Shown: positions 22,949-31,314 of the stretch, piece after piece
How the letters are laid out: the number at the start of each line of letters is the position of its first letter
Numbering within the stretch: the stretch's first letter is position 1
Source: Candidatus Methylomirabilota bacterium
GTDB lineage: Bacteria; Methylomirabilota; Methylomirabilia; Methylomirabilales; 2-02-FULL-66-22
DNA: 43,879 nucleotides
Reading direction: 5' to 3'
Assembly (NCBI GenBank): GCA_016208645.1
Contig: JACQXP010000106.1
Coordinates: 1 to 43,879 of the forward strand
Notes under the pieces: generated by a model
Databases searched by the model: none
What the model was told of the DNA's origin: nothing
What the model saw: only the letters and a program-made list of their open reading frames with translations
Made by a program: the position numbers and the translations under genes

Positions 22949-23208
22949 CGGAGGTCCGAGAGAGAGTTGATCTTCCGGGTCTTGCCCCGTTTGTGTTCTT
23001 CGCGACCCTCGGCCACCACCCGAAGGAGATGCTCCTCTTCGAGCTCTCGCAAGCGGGTTTGCATGCTCTCGAAGGTCTCATAATCGAGCAAGACGGCGAC
23101 CGGCCGTGAACGCTGGATCAACGTCCAAGGCTGCCTGTGCTCCCGCAGATCCTTGACGACCTGGGTTACCCCCTGGCGCAGGGTGCTGATGCTGATGATC
23201 TTTGCCAT
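22945..23208 (-). CDS. Phd/YefM-type antitoxin
   Basis: An 87-residue protein on the minus strand from ATG 23208 behind GGGAGG. The N-terminal part (SISTLRQGVTQVVKDLREHRQPWTLIQRSRPVAVLLDYETFESMQ) is the DNA-binding dimer fold of Phd/YefM antitoxins. The charged tail (EEEHLLRVVAEGREEHKRGKTRKINSLSDL) would wrap the toxin. It is cotranscribed with and overlaps the RelE-type gene. A strong promoter with a central palindrome lies just upstream, fitting self-repression. Confidence 0.85.
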   Translation of the reverse strand: MAKIISISTLRQGVTQVVKDLREHRQPWTLIQRSRPVAVLLDYETFESMQTRLRELEEEHLLRVVAEGREEHKRGKTRKINSLSDLR

Positions 23209-23238
23209 CCTTTTAACCTCCCCACTGAGTGTACTGTC

Positions 23239-23267
23239 AACATATAGGCTAGCGATACAATTGTCAA
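23239..23267 (-). promoter_or_regulatory. Promoter/operator of the Phd-RelE pair
   Basis: On the minus strand, TTGACA (23267-23262) and TATGTT (23244-23239) are separated by exactly 17 bases. A GCTAGC palindrome (23248-23253) lies in the spacer, and a second TTGACA (23240-23235) overlaps the -10. It lies 31 bases upstream of the antitoxin start. This layout suits repression by the antitoxin. Confidence 0.75.
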
Positions 23268-23277
23268 GGCATGACCT

Positions 23278-23383
23278 GAGAGCCGAGAGTCGGAGGCCCG
23301 CTGGGCGGCCGAGAATCATGATCTGCCCTCGCGCACTTCTGGTGCCCCCTTGCACCTCCGCACCTCTGCTCCCCTGCATCGCT
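23278..23383 (+). repeat. Short heptamer and octamer arrays
   Basis: Two small arrays in the gap before the radical SAM gene. Three heptamers at 23278-23298 (GAGAGCC, GAGAGTC, GGAGGCC) use the same word as the arrays at 11005 and 26040. Four octamers at 23352-23383 read GCACCTCC, GCACCTCT, GCTCCCCT, GCATCGCT. They are shorter and less regular than the arrays inside the dcw cluster. Confidence 0.6.
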
Positions 23384-23409
23384 GCCCAGGGCACAAAGGT
23401 ACAAACACC

Positions 23410-23469
23410 TTGAACTCCCACGATTGCGCTGGTAGCATGCTTTCCACGTCCGGCCAGGGGAGCCGGACG
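23410..23469 (+). promoter_or_regulatory. Possible promoter and leader hairpin of the radical SAM gene
   Basis: TTGAAC (23410-23415) and TAGCAT (23433-23438) are 17 bases apart and would give a transcript starting near 23445. It opens with a perfect 8-bp hairpin, CGTCCGGC (23447-23454) with 23462-23469, about 20 bases before the start codon. No T-run follows. Confidence 0.5.
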
Positions 23470-23488
23470 GCCTTCCTGTGGTGAGCGC

Positions 23489-25222
23489 ATGATCTGGCAA
23501 TTCAAAGAGAAGGCGCGCCAGCGTCTGGCCCAAGAGACCGGAGCGGTCGTCAAGGACTGGGGCGGCCGCCTCCGCATCGCCCTGGTGTTTCCCAACACCT
23601 ACTACGTGGGGATGTCCAACCTCGGGTTCCAGACCATCTACTGGCACCTGAACCAGCGCCCCGGCATCGTCTGTGAGCGGGCCTTCCTTCCCGACCCCGA
23701 GGATCTGCCGGAACACGACCGCCTGCGGGTCCCCATCCTCAGCCTGGAGTCGCAGCGGCCCCTCGCCGAGTTCGACTGCGTGGCCTTCTCCACGACCTTC
23801 GAGAACGACTACCTCAACATGCTCAGGATCCTGGACCTGTCGGGGATCCCGGTCCGGGCGGCCGACCGGGGGCCGGGCGACCCCCTCGTGACCATGGGCG
23901 GCGTCTGCGCCTGGGCCAATCCGGAGCCTCTGGCTCCCTTCGTGGACTGGTTCTTCCTGGGGGAGGGGGAGGAGTCCAGCCACGAGGTCTTCGATCTGTG
24001 GCAGCAGGTCCGCGAGGGGGAGCGCCAGCCGGAGGCGGCGCGGGAGGAGTTCTTCCGGGCCCTCCCAGGGATCGAGGGGATCTACGTCCCGCGGTTCTAC
24101 GACGTGAAGTACCACGAGGACGGGAGCGTGGCCGACGTCGTTCCCTACGACGGGGCACCGCTGCCCGTGCGGAAGCGGCGCCTGGCACGAACCGACGACT
24201 ACGACACGGTCTCCATGGTCCGGACGGCCAACACCGAGTTCGGCGAGATGGCCCTCCTGGAGGTGGGGAAGGGGTGCGGCCGGGGCTGCCGCTTCTGCAT
24301 GGAGGGCGAGATCTATCGCCCGGTCCGGCACCGGCACATCGACGCCATCCTGCGCGCCGCGGAGACGGCGCTCCAGCGCGGGAAGCGGATCGGGCTGGTG
24401 GGCGCCTGCGTCTCCGACTACCCCTGGATCGACGAGCTGATGGCGGCCCTGCGGGCCAGAGGGGTGGACGTCTCCCTCTCCTCGGTCCGGGCCGACAGCT
24501 TGAGCCCCGGCCTGGTCCAGGGGCTCTTGGAGAGCGGCTCGCGGACGCTGACCATCGCCCCCGAGGCCGGGACGGAGCGTCTCCGGACGGTGATCCACAA
24601 GAGCCTCACCGATCAGCGCCTGTTCGAGGCGGTGGACCTCATCGCCGATTCCGGCGTCCCCCGGGTGAAGATGTACTTCATGATCGGCCAGCCGACGGAG
24701 ACGGCCGAGGACGTCGCCGGCATCATCGAGATGGCCAAGAAGGCCCGGCACCGCATCCTGCAGAAGCGGCGCGATCCCAAGAGCCTGGCGGAACTCACCG
24801 TGGGGGCGAGCTGCTTCGTGCCCAAGCCCTGGACCGCCTTCCAGTGGTGTGCCATGGCGGAGGTCCGGGCGTTGGAGGAGAAGATCCACCATCTCCAGCG
24901 GGAACTCCCGCGGGTCGGCATCCGCTTCACCCACGACGTCCCCAAGTGGGCCTTCCTCCAGGGAGTGCTGGCGCGGGGGGACCGCCACGTCGGAGACCTG
25001 TTGTCCCTGGCGCTCACGCACCGGGGCGACTGGAAGCGGGCCTTTCGGGAGTGGCCCCGCAACGCCGACTTCTACGCCTGTCGGGAGCGACCACTCACGG
25101 AACGGTTCCCCTGGGACCACTTCGAGGTCGGGACCAAGCGCGAGCGCCTGGAGATCGAATATCAACGCGCCATGGGCGTTGTGCCCGAGCGGCCGGTGAA
25201 GTGGAAGGCCTCGCTGGCGTGA
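23489..25222 (+). CDS. Radical SAM protein with B12-binding-like N-terminus
   Basis: A 577-residue member of an uncharacterised radical SAM family (TIGR03960-like in layout). The N-terminal 200 residues have the Rossmann pattern of cobalamin-binding domains (RIALVFPNTYYVGMSNLGFQ, and the acidic GVCAWANPEPLAPFVDWFFLGEGEE). The radical SAM core holds C263-x3-C267-x2-C270 (GKGCGRGCRFCMEG) for the 4Fe-4S cluster that cleaves SAM. Further core blocks are LSSVRADSL, TIAPEAGTERLR and KMYFMIGQPTET. The C-terminal part resembles the tRNA-modification-like MiaB/YgiQ branch only loosely. The start at 23489 is ATG after GTGAGC. The stop overlaps pgeF (GTGA). Its substrate is unknown. Confidence 0.85.
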   Translation: MIWQFKEKARQRLAQETGAVVKDWGGRLRIALVFPNTYYVGMSNLGFQTIYWHLNQRPGIVCERAFLPDPEDLPEHDRLRVPILSLESQRPLAEFDCVAFSTTFENDYLNMLRILDLSGIPVRAADRGPGDPLVTMGGVCAWANPEPLAPFVDWFFLGEGEESSHEVFDLWQQVREGERQPEAAREEFFRALPGIEGIYVPRFYDVKYHEDGSVADVVPYDGAPLPVRKRRLARTDDYDTVSMVRTANTEFGEMALLEVGKGCGRGCRFCMEGEIYRPVRHRHIDAILRAAETALQRGKRIGLVGACVSDYPWIDELMAALRARGVDVSLSSVRADSLSPGLVQGLLESGSRTLTIAPEAGTERLRTVIHKSLTDQRLFEAVDLIADSGVPRVKMYFMIGQPTETAEDVAGIIEMAKKARHRILQKRRDPKSLAELTVGASCFVPKPWTAFQWCAMAEVRALEEKIHHLQRELPRVGIRFTHDVPKWAFLQGVLARGDRHVGDLLSLALTHRGDWKRAFREWPRNADFYACRERPLTERFPWDHFEVGTKRERLEIEYQRAMGVVPERPVKWKASLA

Positions 25223-26085
25223 CCCGTTCACCGGTTCACCGTCTCCCCGATTCTCCGGTTCTCGTCCAATCCGAGATATTTCAGGAGTCGGACAGGGTCG
25301 CACACGCCTTCAGCACGCGGCAGGGTGGGGTGAGCCGGGCGCCCTTCGCCACGCTCAACCTGGGGACGAGCGTCGGCGACGATCCCCAGGCGGTGGAGGA
25401 GAACCGGCGCCGCTTCTTCGGGACATTCGGCATCGAGCCGTCGCAGGTGGTCCGGGTCAAGCAGGTGCATGGCGACGGGGTGCTGGTGGTGGATGAGACG
25501 CTGGTGGCCCGCCGGGGGTTCCCGCGCCTCCTCCTGGATGAGCGCTACGAATACGATGCGCTGATCACCAATCTCCCGGACTTGGCCCTGGTGGTCTCCA
25601 CGGCCGACTGCCTGCCGCTCTTGGTCCACGACCCGGTCCGCGGGGCCGTGGCGGCCGTGCACGCCGGCTGGCGGAGCACGGCCAAGCGGATCACCGCACG
25701 GGCGCTCCTGGCCATGACGGTCGCGTACGGGACGAATCCCGGGGACTGCCGGGTGGCCATCGGGCCCGGCATCCGCGGCTGCTGCTACGAGGTGGATGCG
25801 GCGGTGACCGATGCCATGCGGGCTGCCCTACCCGCCTGGGAGGAGCACGCCGCGGCGTCCCGACCCGGTCACGTCCGGCTGGACCTGGGAGGGGTGAACC
25901 GCGCCCTGCTGGAGGGTGCGGGCGTCCGCCCGGACCGGATCGACGACGTGGGCCTCTGCACCGCCTGCCGGCGGGACCTGTTCTTCTCCCATCGGGCGGA
26001 GAAGGCGCGAACCGGCCGGATGATGAATCTCATCCTATTGAGAGCCGAGAGCCGAGAGCCGAGAGCTGAGGGCCGAGAGGCGTGA
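25219..26085 (+). CDS. pgeF: Laccase-domain purine nucleoside / peptidoglycan-editing protein PgeF
   Basis: A YfiH/PgeF (DUF152, multicopper-like fold) protein of 288 residues. In other bacteria it prevents wrong amino acids in the peptidoglycan stem and has purine nucleoside phosphorylase/deaminase activity. Motifs are AFSTRQGGVS, QVHGDGV, STADCLPLLVHDP, AAVHAGWRST, GPGIRGCCYEV, and CTACRRDLFFSHRAEKARTGRMMN, which supply the zinc/active-site Cys and His residues. It often follows ftsZ, so it marks the far side of the inserted toxin region. The first roughly 15 codons come from an octamer array and the last roughly 15 from a heptamer array, so both ends look reshaped by repeats. The GTG start overlaps the radical SAM stop. 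Confidence 0.85.
   Translation: MTRSPVHRLPDSPVLVQSEIFQESDRVAHAFSTRQGGVSRAPFATLNLGTSVGDDPQAVEENRRRFFGTFGIEPSQVVRVKQVHGDGVLVVDETLVARRGFPRLLLDERYEYDALITNLPDLALVVSTADCLPLLVHDPVRGAVAAVHAGWRSTAKRITARALLAMTVAYGTNPGDCRVAIGPGIRGCCYEVDAAVTDAMRAALPAWEEHAAASRPGHVRLDLGGVNRALLEGAGVRPDRIDDVGLCTACRRDLFFSHRAEKARTGRMMNLILLRAESREPRAEGREA
25223..25262 (+). repeat. Octamer array at the radical SAM-pgeF junction
   Basis: Five 8-base units beginning immediately after the radical SAM stop codon: CCCGTTCA, CCGGTTCA, CCGTCTCC, CCGATTCT, CCGGTTCT. The array lies inside the 5' end of pgeF and encodes its non-conserved N-terminus. Confidence 0.75.
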
Positions 26086-26116
26086 AGCGTGAAACGTGAG
26101 GCGAGAGGCGAGATAG
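26040..26116 (+). repeat. Heptamer array 5 (pgeF tail to msrP leader)
   Basis: Eleven 7-base units in one phase: GAGAGCC three times, GAGAGCT, GAGGGCC, GAGAGGC, GTGAAGC, GTGAAAC, GTGAGGC, GAGAGGC, GAGATAG. It starts just after the natural end of pgeF, encodes the extra Arg/Glu-rich tail and stop, and ends ten bases before the msrP start. It is purine-rich throughout and has no inverted second half, unlike arrays 1, 3, 4 and 6. Confidence 0.93.
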
Positions 26117-26125
26117 GGGAGAGTT

Positions 26126-27079
<954 letters not shown>

Positions 27080-27082
27080 GAC

Positions 27083-27173
27083 AATGCGAAATGCGGAGTG
27101 CGGAGTGCGGAATGGGCTGTCGCGGGTCGGCGTGAGGATTCCGCATTCCGCATTCGCCATTCCGCATTCTCTC
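27083..27173 (+). repeat. Heptamer array 6 (msrP-msrQ gap)
   Basis: Thirteen 7-base units in one phase: AATGCGA, AATGCGG, AGTGCGG twice, AATGGGC, three unlike units, then TTCCGCA twice, TTCGCCA, TTCCGCA, TTCTCTC. The second half is the reverse complement of the first, and the unlike centre keeps the count at an exact multiple of seven. The array begins three bases after the msrP stop and fills the gap. A TCGGCGT word occurs at 27127-27133 and again at 27174-27180 around the right arm. Confidence 0.92.
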
Positions 27174-27196
27174 TCGGCGTCCCTGCCTGATTCCCT

Positions 27197-27835
27197 ATGA
27201 GCCGCCGCGCCCGCATCCTGCTCAAGAGTGTGGTGTGGATCCTCTGCCTGCTCCCGCTGGTCGTCCTTGGCTATCGCGCCGCCACCGGGGACCTGGGCGC
27301 GAACCCCATCAGTTTCGTCACCAACTGGCTCGGCCAGTGGACGTTCCGGCTGCTCCTCCTCACCGTGGCCCTGACGCCCATCCGCGTGCTGTTCGGGATC
27401 TCCTGGCCGATCAGCCTGCGCCGCCTGCTGGGCCTGTTCGCCTTCTCCTACGCGTGCCTGCACTTCAGCATCTGGATCCTGGTGGATCACTTCTTCAACT
27501 GGGACCAGATGATCGCCGACATCGTGAAGCGACGGTACATCACCGTCGGCATGTTGGCCCTGACCCTCCTGGTGCCGCTCGCCGTCACGTCCACGAACGC
27601 CATGGTGCGACGCCTGGGGGGGGCCGCCTGGCGGCGCCTGCACCGGCTGGTCTACGTCGTGGGCGTGCTGGCGGCGCTGCACTTCCTGTGGCTGGCCAAG
27701 AAGGGCCGGATTGACCCGTACGTCTATGCCGCGATCCTGAGCCTCCTCCTGGGCATCCGCCTCTGGGACGCCGTCCGGCGCGCCCTGCGGAAGCGCCGGC
27801 ACGAGCAGGCCGCGAAGGAACCTGCCCTGGCGTAG
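27197..27835 (+). CDS. msrQ: MsrQ heme membrane subunit
   Basis: MsrQ (YedZ) is the b-type heme membrane protein that passes electrons from the quinone pool or flavin reductase to MsrP. The 212-residue protein has about six hydrophobic helices. Typical motifs are TGDLGANPI near the first helix, TPIRVL, RRLLGLFAFSYACLHFSIW with a heme histidine, and WRRLHRLVYVVGVLAALHFLW with two more histidines. The ATG at 27197 has no good ribosome site, so translation may depend on msrP or on the hairpin array between them. Confidence 0.93.
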   Translation: MSRRARILLKSVVWILCLLPLVVLGYRAATGDLGANPISFVTNWLGQWTFRLLLLTVALTPIRVLFGISWPISLRRLLGLFAFSYACLHFSIWILVDHFFNWDQMIADIVKRRYITVGMLALTLLVPLAVTSTNAMVRRLGGAAWRRLHRLVYVVGVLAALHFLWLAKKGRIDPYVYAAILSLLLGIRLWDAVRRALRKRRHEQAAKEPALA

Positions 27836-28188
27836 CCATCGGCCCACAGTTCTGCCAAAGAGAGGGACGTAGCAGACTTATCAGACTTGTGTCAATGGGC
27901 TTGGAGGAGGGAGGATGCGTCGAGAGGCACGTTCTTGTCGGTTCAAAGCTCCAGGACGATCCGCACGCGCCGTTCGAGCTCGCTTAGGAGCACGACGGGA
28001 AGGACACCGATCTCTCGCTTGAACGATTCGTTGCTCTGCTCGCTCAAACGTGGTAGGTTCGCCCACCAACGGCGTCCGGGAGAATGCCTCGATTCAATGG
28101 GTGCCCGCCTGGCGGGGACGGGGACCACTTCTGGACAGGCGGTTTTGGACGGTCCGGGGTACGGAAGGGCCCTTCTGGGAGGAGCGCG
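27836..28188. other. Gap between msrQ and ilvD
   Basis: 353 bases. Near 27873-27890 a 9-base word CAGACTTRT occurs twice in tandem. The middle holds a short minus-strand frame that looks like a toxin tail (27943-28071). The last part leads into ilvD with a GGGAGGAG ribosome site. No clear -35/-10 pair for ilvD is seen. Confidence 0.4.
27943..28071 (-). pseudogene. Possible MazF/PemK-type toxin remnant
   Basis: On the minus strand, a frame ending at a TGA (27945-27943) encodes WWANLPRLSEQSNES then FKREIGVLPVVLLSELERRVRIVLEL. The order 'anl-x-x-l ... K/R-x-x-IG-x-L-x-x-x-x-L-x-x-hydrophobic end' resembles the last 40 residues of MazF/PemK toxins. Nothing upstream in this frame looks like the rest of such a protein, and there is no start with a ribosome site. 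I see it as a decayed 3' end. It could also be chance. Confidence 0.3.
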
Positions 28189-29859
28189 ATGCGCAGCGAC
28201 ACGATCAAGCGGGGGTACGAGCGGGCGGGGCACCGGAGCCTGCTCCGCGCGGTGGGGCTCAGCGAGTCCGACTTCAACAAGCCGTTCATCGGCGTGGCCA
28301 ACTCGTACGTGGACATCATCCCGGGCCACGTGCACCTGCAGGAGATAGGGAAGGTCGTCAAGGAGGCCGTCCGCGAGGCGGGGGGCGTCCCCTTCGAGTT
28401 CAACACCATCGGCGTGGACGATGGCATCGCCATGGGGCACGGGGGGATGCGCTACTCGCTGCCCAGCCGGGAGCTGATCGCCGATGCCGTGGAGACCATG
28501 GCGCTGGCCCATTGCCTCGACGGCCTGGTCCTCATCGCCAACTGCGACAAGATCGTGCCCGGGATGCTGATGGCCGCCATGCGGCTCAACATCCCCTGCA
28601 TCTACGTGAGCGGCGGGCCCATGGCCGCCGGCAAGCTCTCCGATGGCCGGGTGATCGACCTGGCCACGGTGTTCGAGGGGGTGGGGGCCTTCTCGGCCGG
28701 CAAGATTGACGAGGCGGCCCTGCTGGAGCTGGAGCGGAAGGGCTGCCCCACCTGCGGCTCCTGCTCCGGCATGTTCACGGCCAACTCCATGAACTGCCTG
28801 GCGGAGGCGCTGGGGATGGCGCTGCCGGGGAACGGGACCGTCCTGGCGGTGGATCCGAAGCGGAAGGATCTGTACCGGACCGCCGGCCGACAGATCCTGA
28901 AGCTCGTGGAGACGGACCTGAAGCCGCGCGACATCGTGAACCGCGAGAGCGTGGACAACGCCTTCTGCCTGGATATGGCCATGGGCGGCTCCACCAACAC
29001 GGTGCTCCACACGCTGGCCATCGCCCACGAGGCGGGGGTGACCTATTCCCTCGACCGGATCAACCAGCTTTCCGATCGCGTCCCTTACCTCTGCAAGGTG
29101 AGCCCGGCCGGGCATCACCGCGTGGAGGACGTGGACCGGGCCGGCGGGATCAGCGCCATCCTGAAGCGGCTGGCGGACAAGGGAGACGTCCTGAGGCTTG
29201 GCCGCCCGACCGTGACCGGCAAGACGCTGGGCGAGAACATCCGGGAGGCGGCGGTGCGGGACCCGGACGTCATCCGGCCGCTGGAGAATCCATACCGGAA
29301 GACGGGCGGGCTGGCGGTGCTGTTCGGCAACCTGGCGCCCGAGGGTGCCGTGGTCAAGGCGGGGGCGGTGGCCCCCGAGATGCTGCGGCACGAGGGGCCG
29401 GCCGTGATCTTCGAGTCGCAGGACGACGCGCTGGCCGGGATCCTGGCCGGCCAGGTGAAGCCCGGCGACGTCGTCGTGATCCGGTACGAGGGTCCCCGGG
29501 GCGGGCCGGGCATGCAGGAGATGCTCTCGCCCACCTCGGCCATCGTCGGGCGTGGGCTGGGCAAGGCCGTCTCGCTCATCACCGACGGCCGGTTCTCGGG
29601 CGCGACCCACGGCTCCTGCATCGGCCACGTCTCCCCCGAGGCGGCGGCCGGCGGCCCCATCGCCCTCCTGCGACCGAGCGACCGGATCCGCATCGACATC
29701 GAGAAGCGGCTCCTGGAGGTGGATCTCTCGGAAGCAGAACTGACGGCACGGCGCGCGGCCTGGAAGGCGCCCGACCCTCGGGTCAAGACGGGCTGGCTGT
29801 ATCGCTACTCCAGGATGGTCACCTCGGGTAGCCAAGGGGCGATCCTCAAGGTCGAATAA
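28189..29859 (+). CDS. ilvD: Dihydroxy-acid dehydratase IlvD
   Basis: IlvD dehydrates dihydroxy-acids to keto acids in valine, leucine and isoleucine synthesis, using an iron-sulfur cluster. The ATG at 28189 directly follows GGGAGGAGCGCG and gives MRSDTIKRGYERAGHRSLL, the family start; the longer upstream frame is not conserved. At 556 residues it has normal length. The cluster cysteines are seen in ANCDKIVPGM and KGCPTCGSCSGMFTANSMN. Substrate/metal blocks are PFEFNTIGVDDGIAMGHGGM and LITDGRFSGATHGSCIGHVSPEA. A strong terminator follows. Confidence 0.96.
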   Translation: MRSDTIKRGYERAGHRSLLRAVGLSESDFNKPFIGVANSYVDIIPGHVHLQEIGKVVKEAVREAGGVPFEFNTIGVDDGIAMGHGGMRYSLPSRELIADAVETMALAHCLDGLVLIANCDKIVPGMLMAAMRLNIPCIYVSGGPMAAGKLSDGRVIDLATVFEGVGAFSAGKIDEAALLELERKGCPTCGSCSGMFTANSMNCLAEALGMALPGNGTVLAVDPKRKDLYRTAGRQILKLVETDLKPRDIVNRESVDNAFCLDMAMGGSTNTVLHTLAIAHEAGVTYSLDRINQLSDRVPYLCKVSPAGHHRVEDVDRAGGISAILKRLADKGDVLRLGRPTVTGKTLGENIREAAVRDPDVIRPLENPYRKTGGLAVLFGNLAPEGAVVKAGAVAPEMLRHEGPAVIFESQDDALAGILAGQVKPGDVVVIRYEGPRGGPGMQEMLSPTSAIVGRGLGKAVSLITDGRFSGATHGSCIGHVSPEAAAGGPIALLRPSDRIRIDIEKRLLEVDLSEAELTARRAAWKAPDPRVKTGWLYRYSRMVTSGSQGAILKVE

Positions 29860-29886
29860 CGCCTCGAAATGCACGCATCGTAGTGT

Positions 29887-29926
29887 GGGGGCGAGCCCGA
29901 CATTCGGGTTCGCCCCCGCTATTTTT
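29887..29926 (+). terminator. Rho-independent terminator after ilvD
   Basis: A 13-bp stem, GGGGGCGAGCCCG (29887-29899) with CGGGTTCGCCCCC (29905-29917), contains one G-U pair and a five-base loop. Four bases later comes TTTTT (29922-29926). It is the clearest terminator in the window and separates the ilvD unit from the MFS gene. Confidence 0.92.
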
Positions 29927-30034
29927 GCGGGGGGCAAGTCCGGCTTGCTTTCCGCACCCCACCTGTGGCAGGGTACGCGGGACCTTGGGGTGATCCCGGG
30001 GGCGCCCGCTGCCCCATCCTGATCAGGAGAACCC

Positions 30035-31270
30035 ATGCAGCGCTCGGTGGACGTGGCAGTGCCCCTGGGCGCGGGTGAGCGGACCGATCGGGCGTATATC
30101 GCGCGCCTGGTGGCCCTCTTCTGCGCCGGGTGGGCGGTGGTCTATGCCGACCGGACGGTCCTGTACCCTCTTCTCTCGGTGATCGCCAGGGAGTTCGGGC
30201 TCAGCGGGGTCCAGACCGGGCTCATCACCGGGGCCTACTTCACCCTGTACGTCTCGGCCCAGCTCGCCTCCGGCCTCCTGGCCGAGCGGTTCGGCCTGAA
30301 GCGGATGCTTGTCCTCTTCTCCCTGCTGTCGGCCGTGGGGGTCGCGGGGTTCGGCGTCGCGGCGGTGAACTACCTGGCCCTCCTGGCGGTGGCGGGGCTC
30401 CACGGCGCGGGGGCAGGGGCGTACTACACGATGGCCTACAGCATCACCATCCACACCGTGCCGAATTCCCTGCGCGGGATCGCCTCGGGCGTGGTCAACG
30501 GCGGAATGTCCCTGGGGCTGGCAGCCGGCTTGGCGCTGGCCGGACCGTTCTATCAGGCGACGGGGAGCTGGCGGGCCCCGTTCCTGATCCTGGCGGTCCC
30601 CACGTTCCTGGTGGCCGCGCTGTACCAGGGAACGATCCGAGAGGTGCGGTTGTCCGCGCGACGCTCGGTCCCCCTGATGACGATGCTCCGCGATCCCACG
30701 CTCCTCCGCATGAACCTGGCGGGCTTCTGCGTCCTGTACGGGTGGTGGGTCCTGCTGTCGTGGGGGCCGGTCTTCTTCCAGACGGAGCGGGGGGTCAGCC
30801 TGACGATGTCGGGCATGTACACCCTGGTGATCGCCATCACCGCCATTCCCTCGGGCTTGGTCCTGGGGCGCCTGTCCGACCGCGTCGGTCGCAAGCGCAT
30901 CATCCTGGGGCTGTTCCCCTTGATGGCACTGACCCTGGTTGCCGTGGCCCAGGTGCATTCGCGGAACGGGATGCTGCTGGCGCTCATGGCGTATGGCCTG
31001 GTGGGAAAGCTCGCCTGGGACCCCGTGGGCATCGCCTGGCTGGGGGATTACATGTCGCGGACTCGGCCGGAAGCCGTGGGGGCGGCAGTGGCCCTGTTCT
31101 CTTTCACCAGCGTGTTGTCGGCGGTCGTCGGGCCGCCCCTGACCGGATGGATCAAGGACCTCACCGGATCGCTGGCCGGTGGGTTCTACCTGGCGGCCGC
31201 GGTGGCCCTGGTCGGGTTCTTCCTGTCCCTCGGTCCGGCGGACAGCGGCCGCTGGGGGACGAACCCGTGA
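30035..31270 (+). CDS. Major facilitator superfamily transporter
   Basis: A 411-residue MFS carrier with about 12 hydrophobic helices. The cytoplasmic loop 2-3 signature reads AERFGLKRM, and the equivalent in the second half reads GRLSDRVGRKR. Helix 1 contains YADRTVLYPLL, as in anion:cation/sugar-acid porters. The substrate cannot be told from sequence; organic acids are a reasonable guess given the neighbours. The ATG at 30035 follows AGGAGA. It is the first gene after the ilvD terminator, and its stop is overlapped by a possible GTG start of the next gene. Confidence 0.88.
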   Translation: MQRSVDVAVPLGAGERTDRAYIARLVALFCAGWAVVYADRTVLYPLLSVIAREFGLSGVQTGLITGAYFTLYVSAQLASGLLAERFGLKRMLVLFSLLSAVGVAGFGVAAVNYLALLAVAGLHGAGAGAYYTMAYSITIHTVPNSLRGIASGVVNGGMSLGLAAGLALAGPFYQATGSWRAPFLILAVPTFLVAALYQGTIREVRLSARRSVPLMTMLRDPTLLRMNLAGFCVLYGWWVLLSWGPVFFQTERGVSLTMSGMYTLVIAITAIPSGLVLGRLSDRVGRKRIILGLFPLMALTLVAVAQVHSRNGMLLALMAYGLVGKLAWDPVGIAWLGDYMSRTRPEAVGAAVALFSFTSVLSAVVGPPLTGWIKDLTGSLAGGFYLAAAVALVGFFLSLGPADSGRWGTNP

Positions 31271-31314
31271 GGATCCCGAGTCGTCATGCGGAGCGGGCAG
31301 ACGGAATCGGCGAC

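Noticed and set aside
23998..26085. A 695-codon frame covering pgeF
   Set aside because: Its first two thirds are an out-of-frame shadow of the radical SAM gene; only the part from 25219 is conserved.
27873..27890. A further tandem array with a 9-base unit
   Set aside because: Only two units are present, too few to separate from chance.
27943..30036. Long minus-strand frame opposite ilvD
   Set aside because: It is the antisense shadow of a GC-rich conserved gene. Only the last 40 codons, outside ilvD, were considered further.
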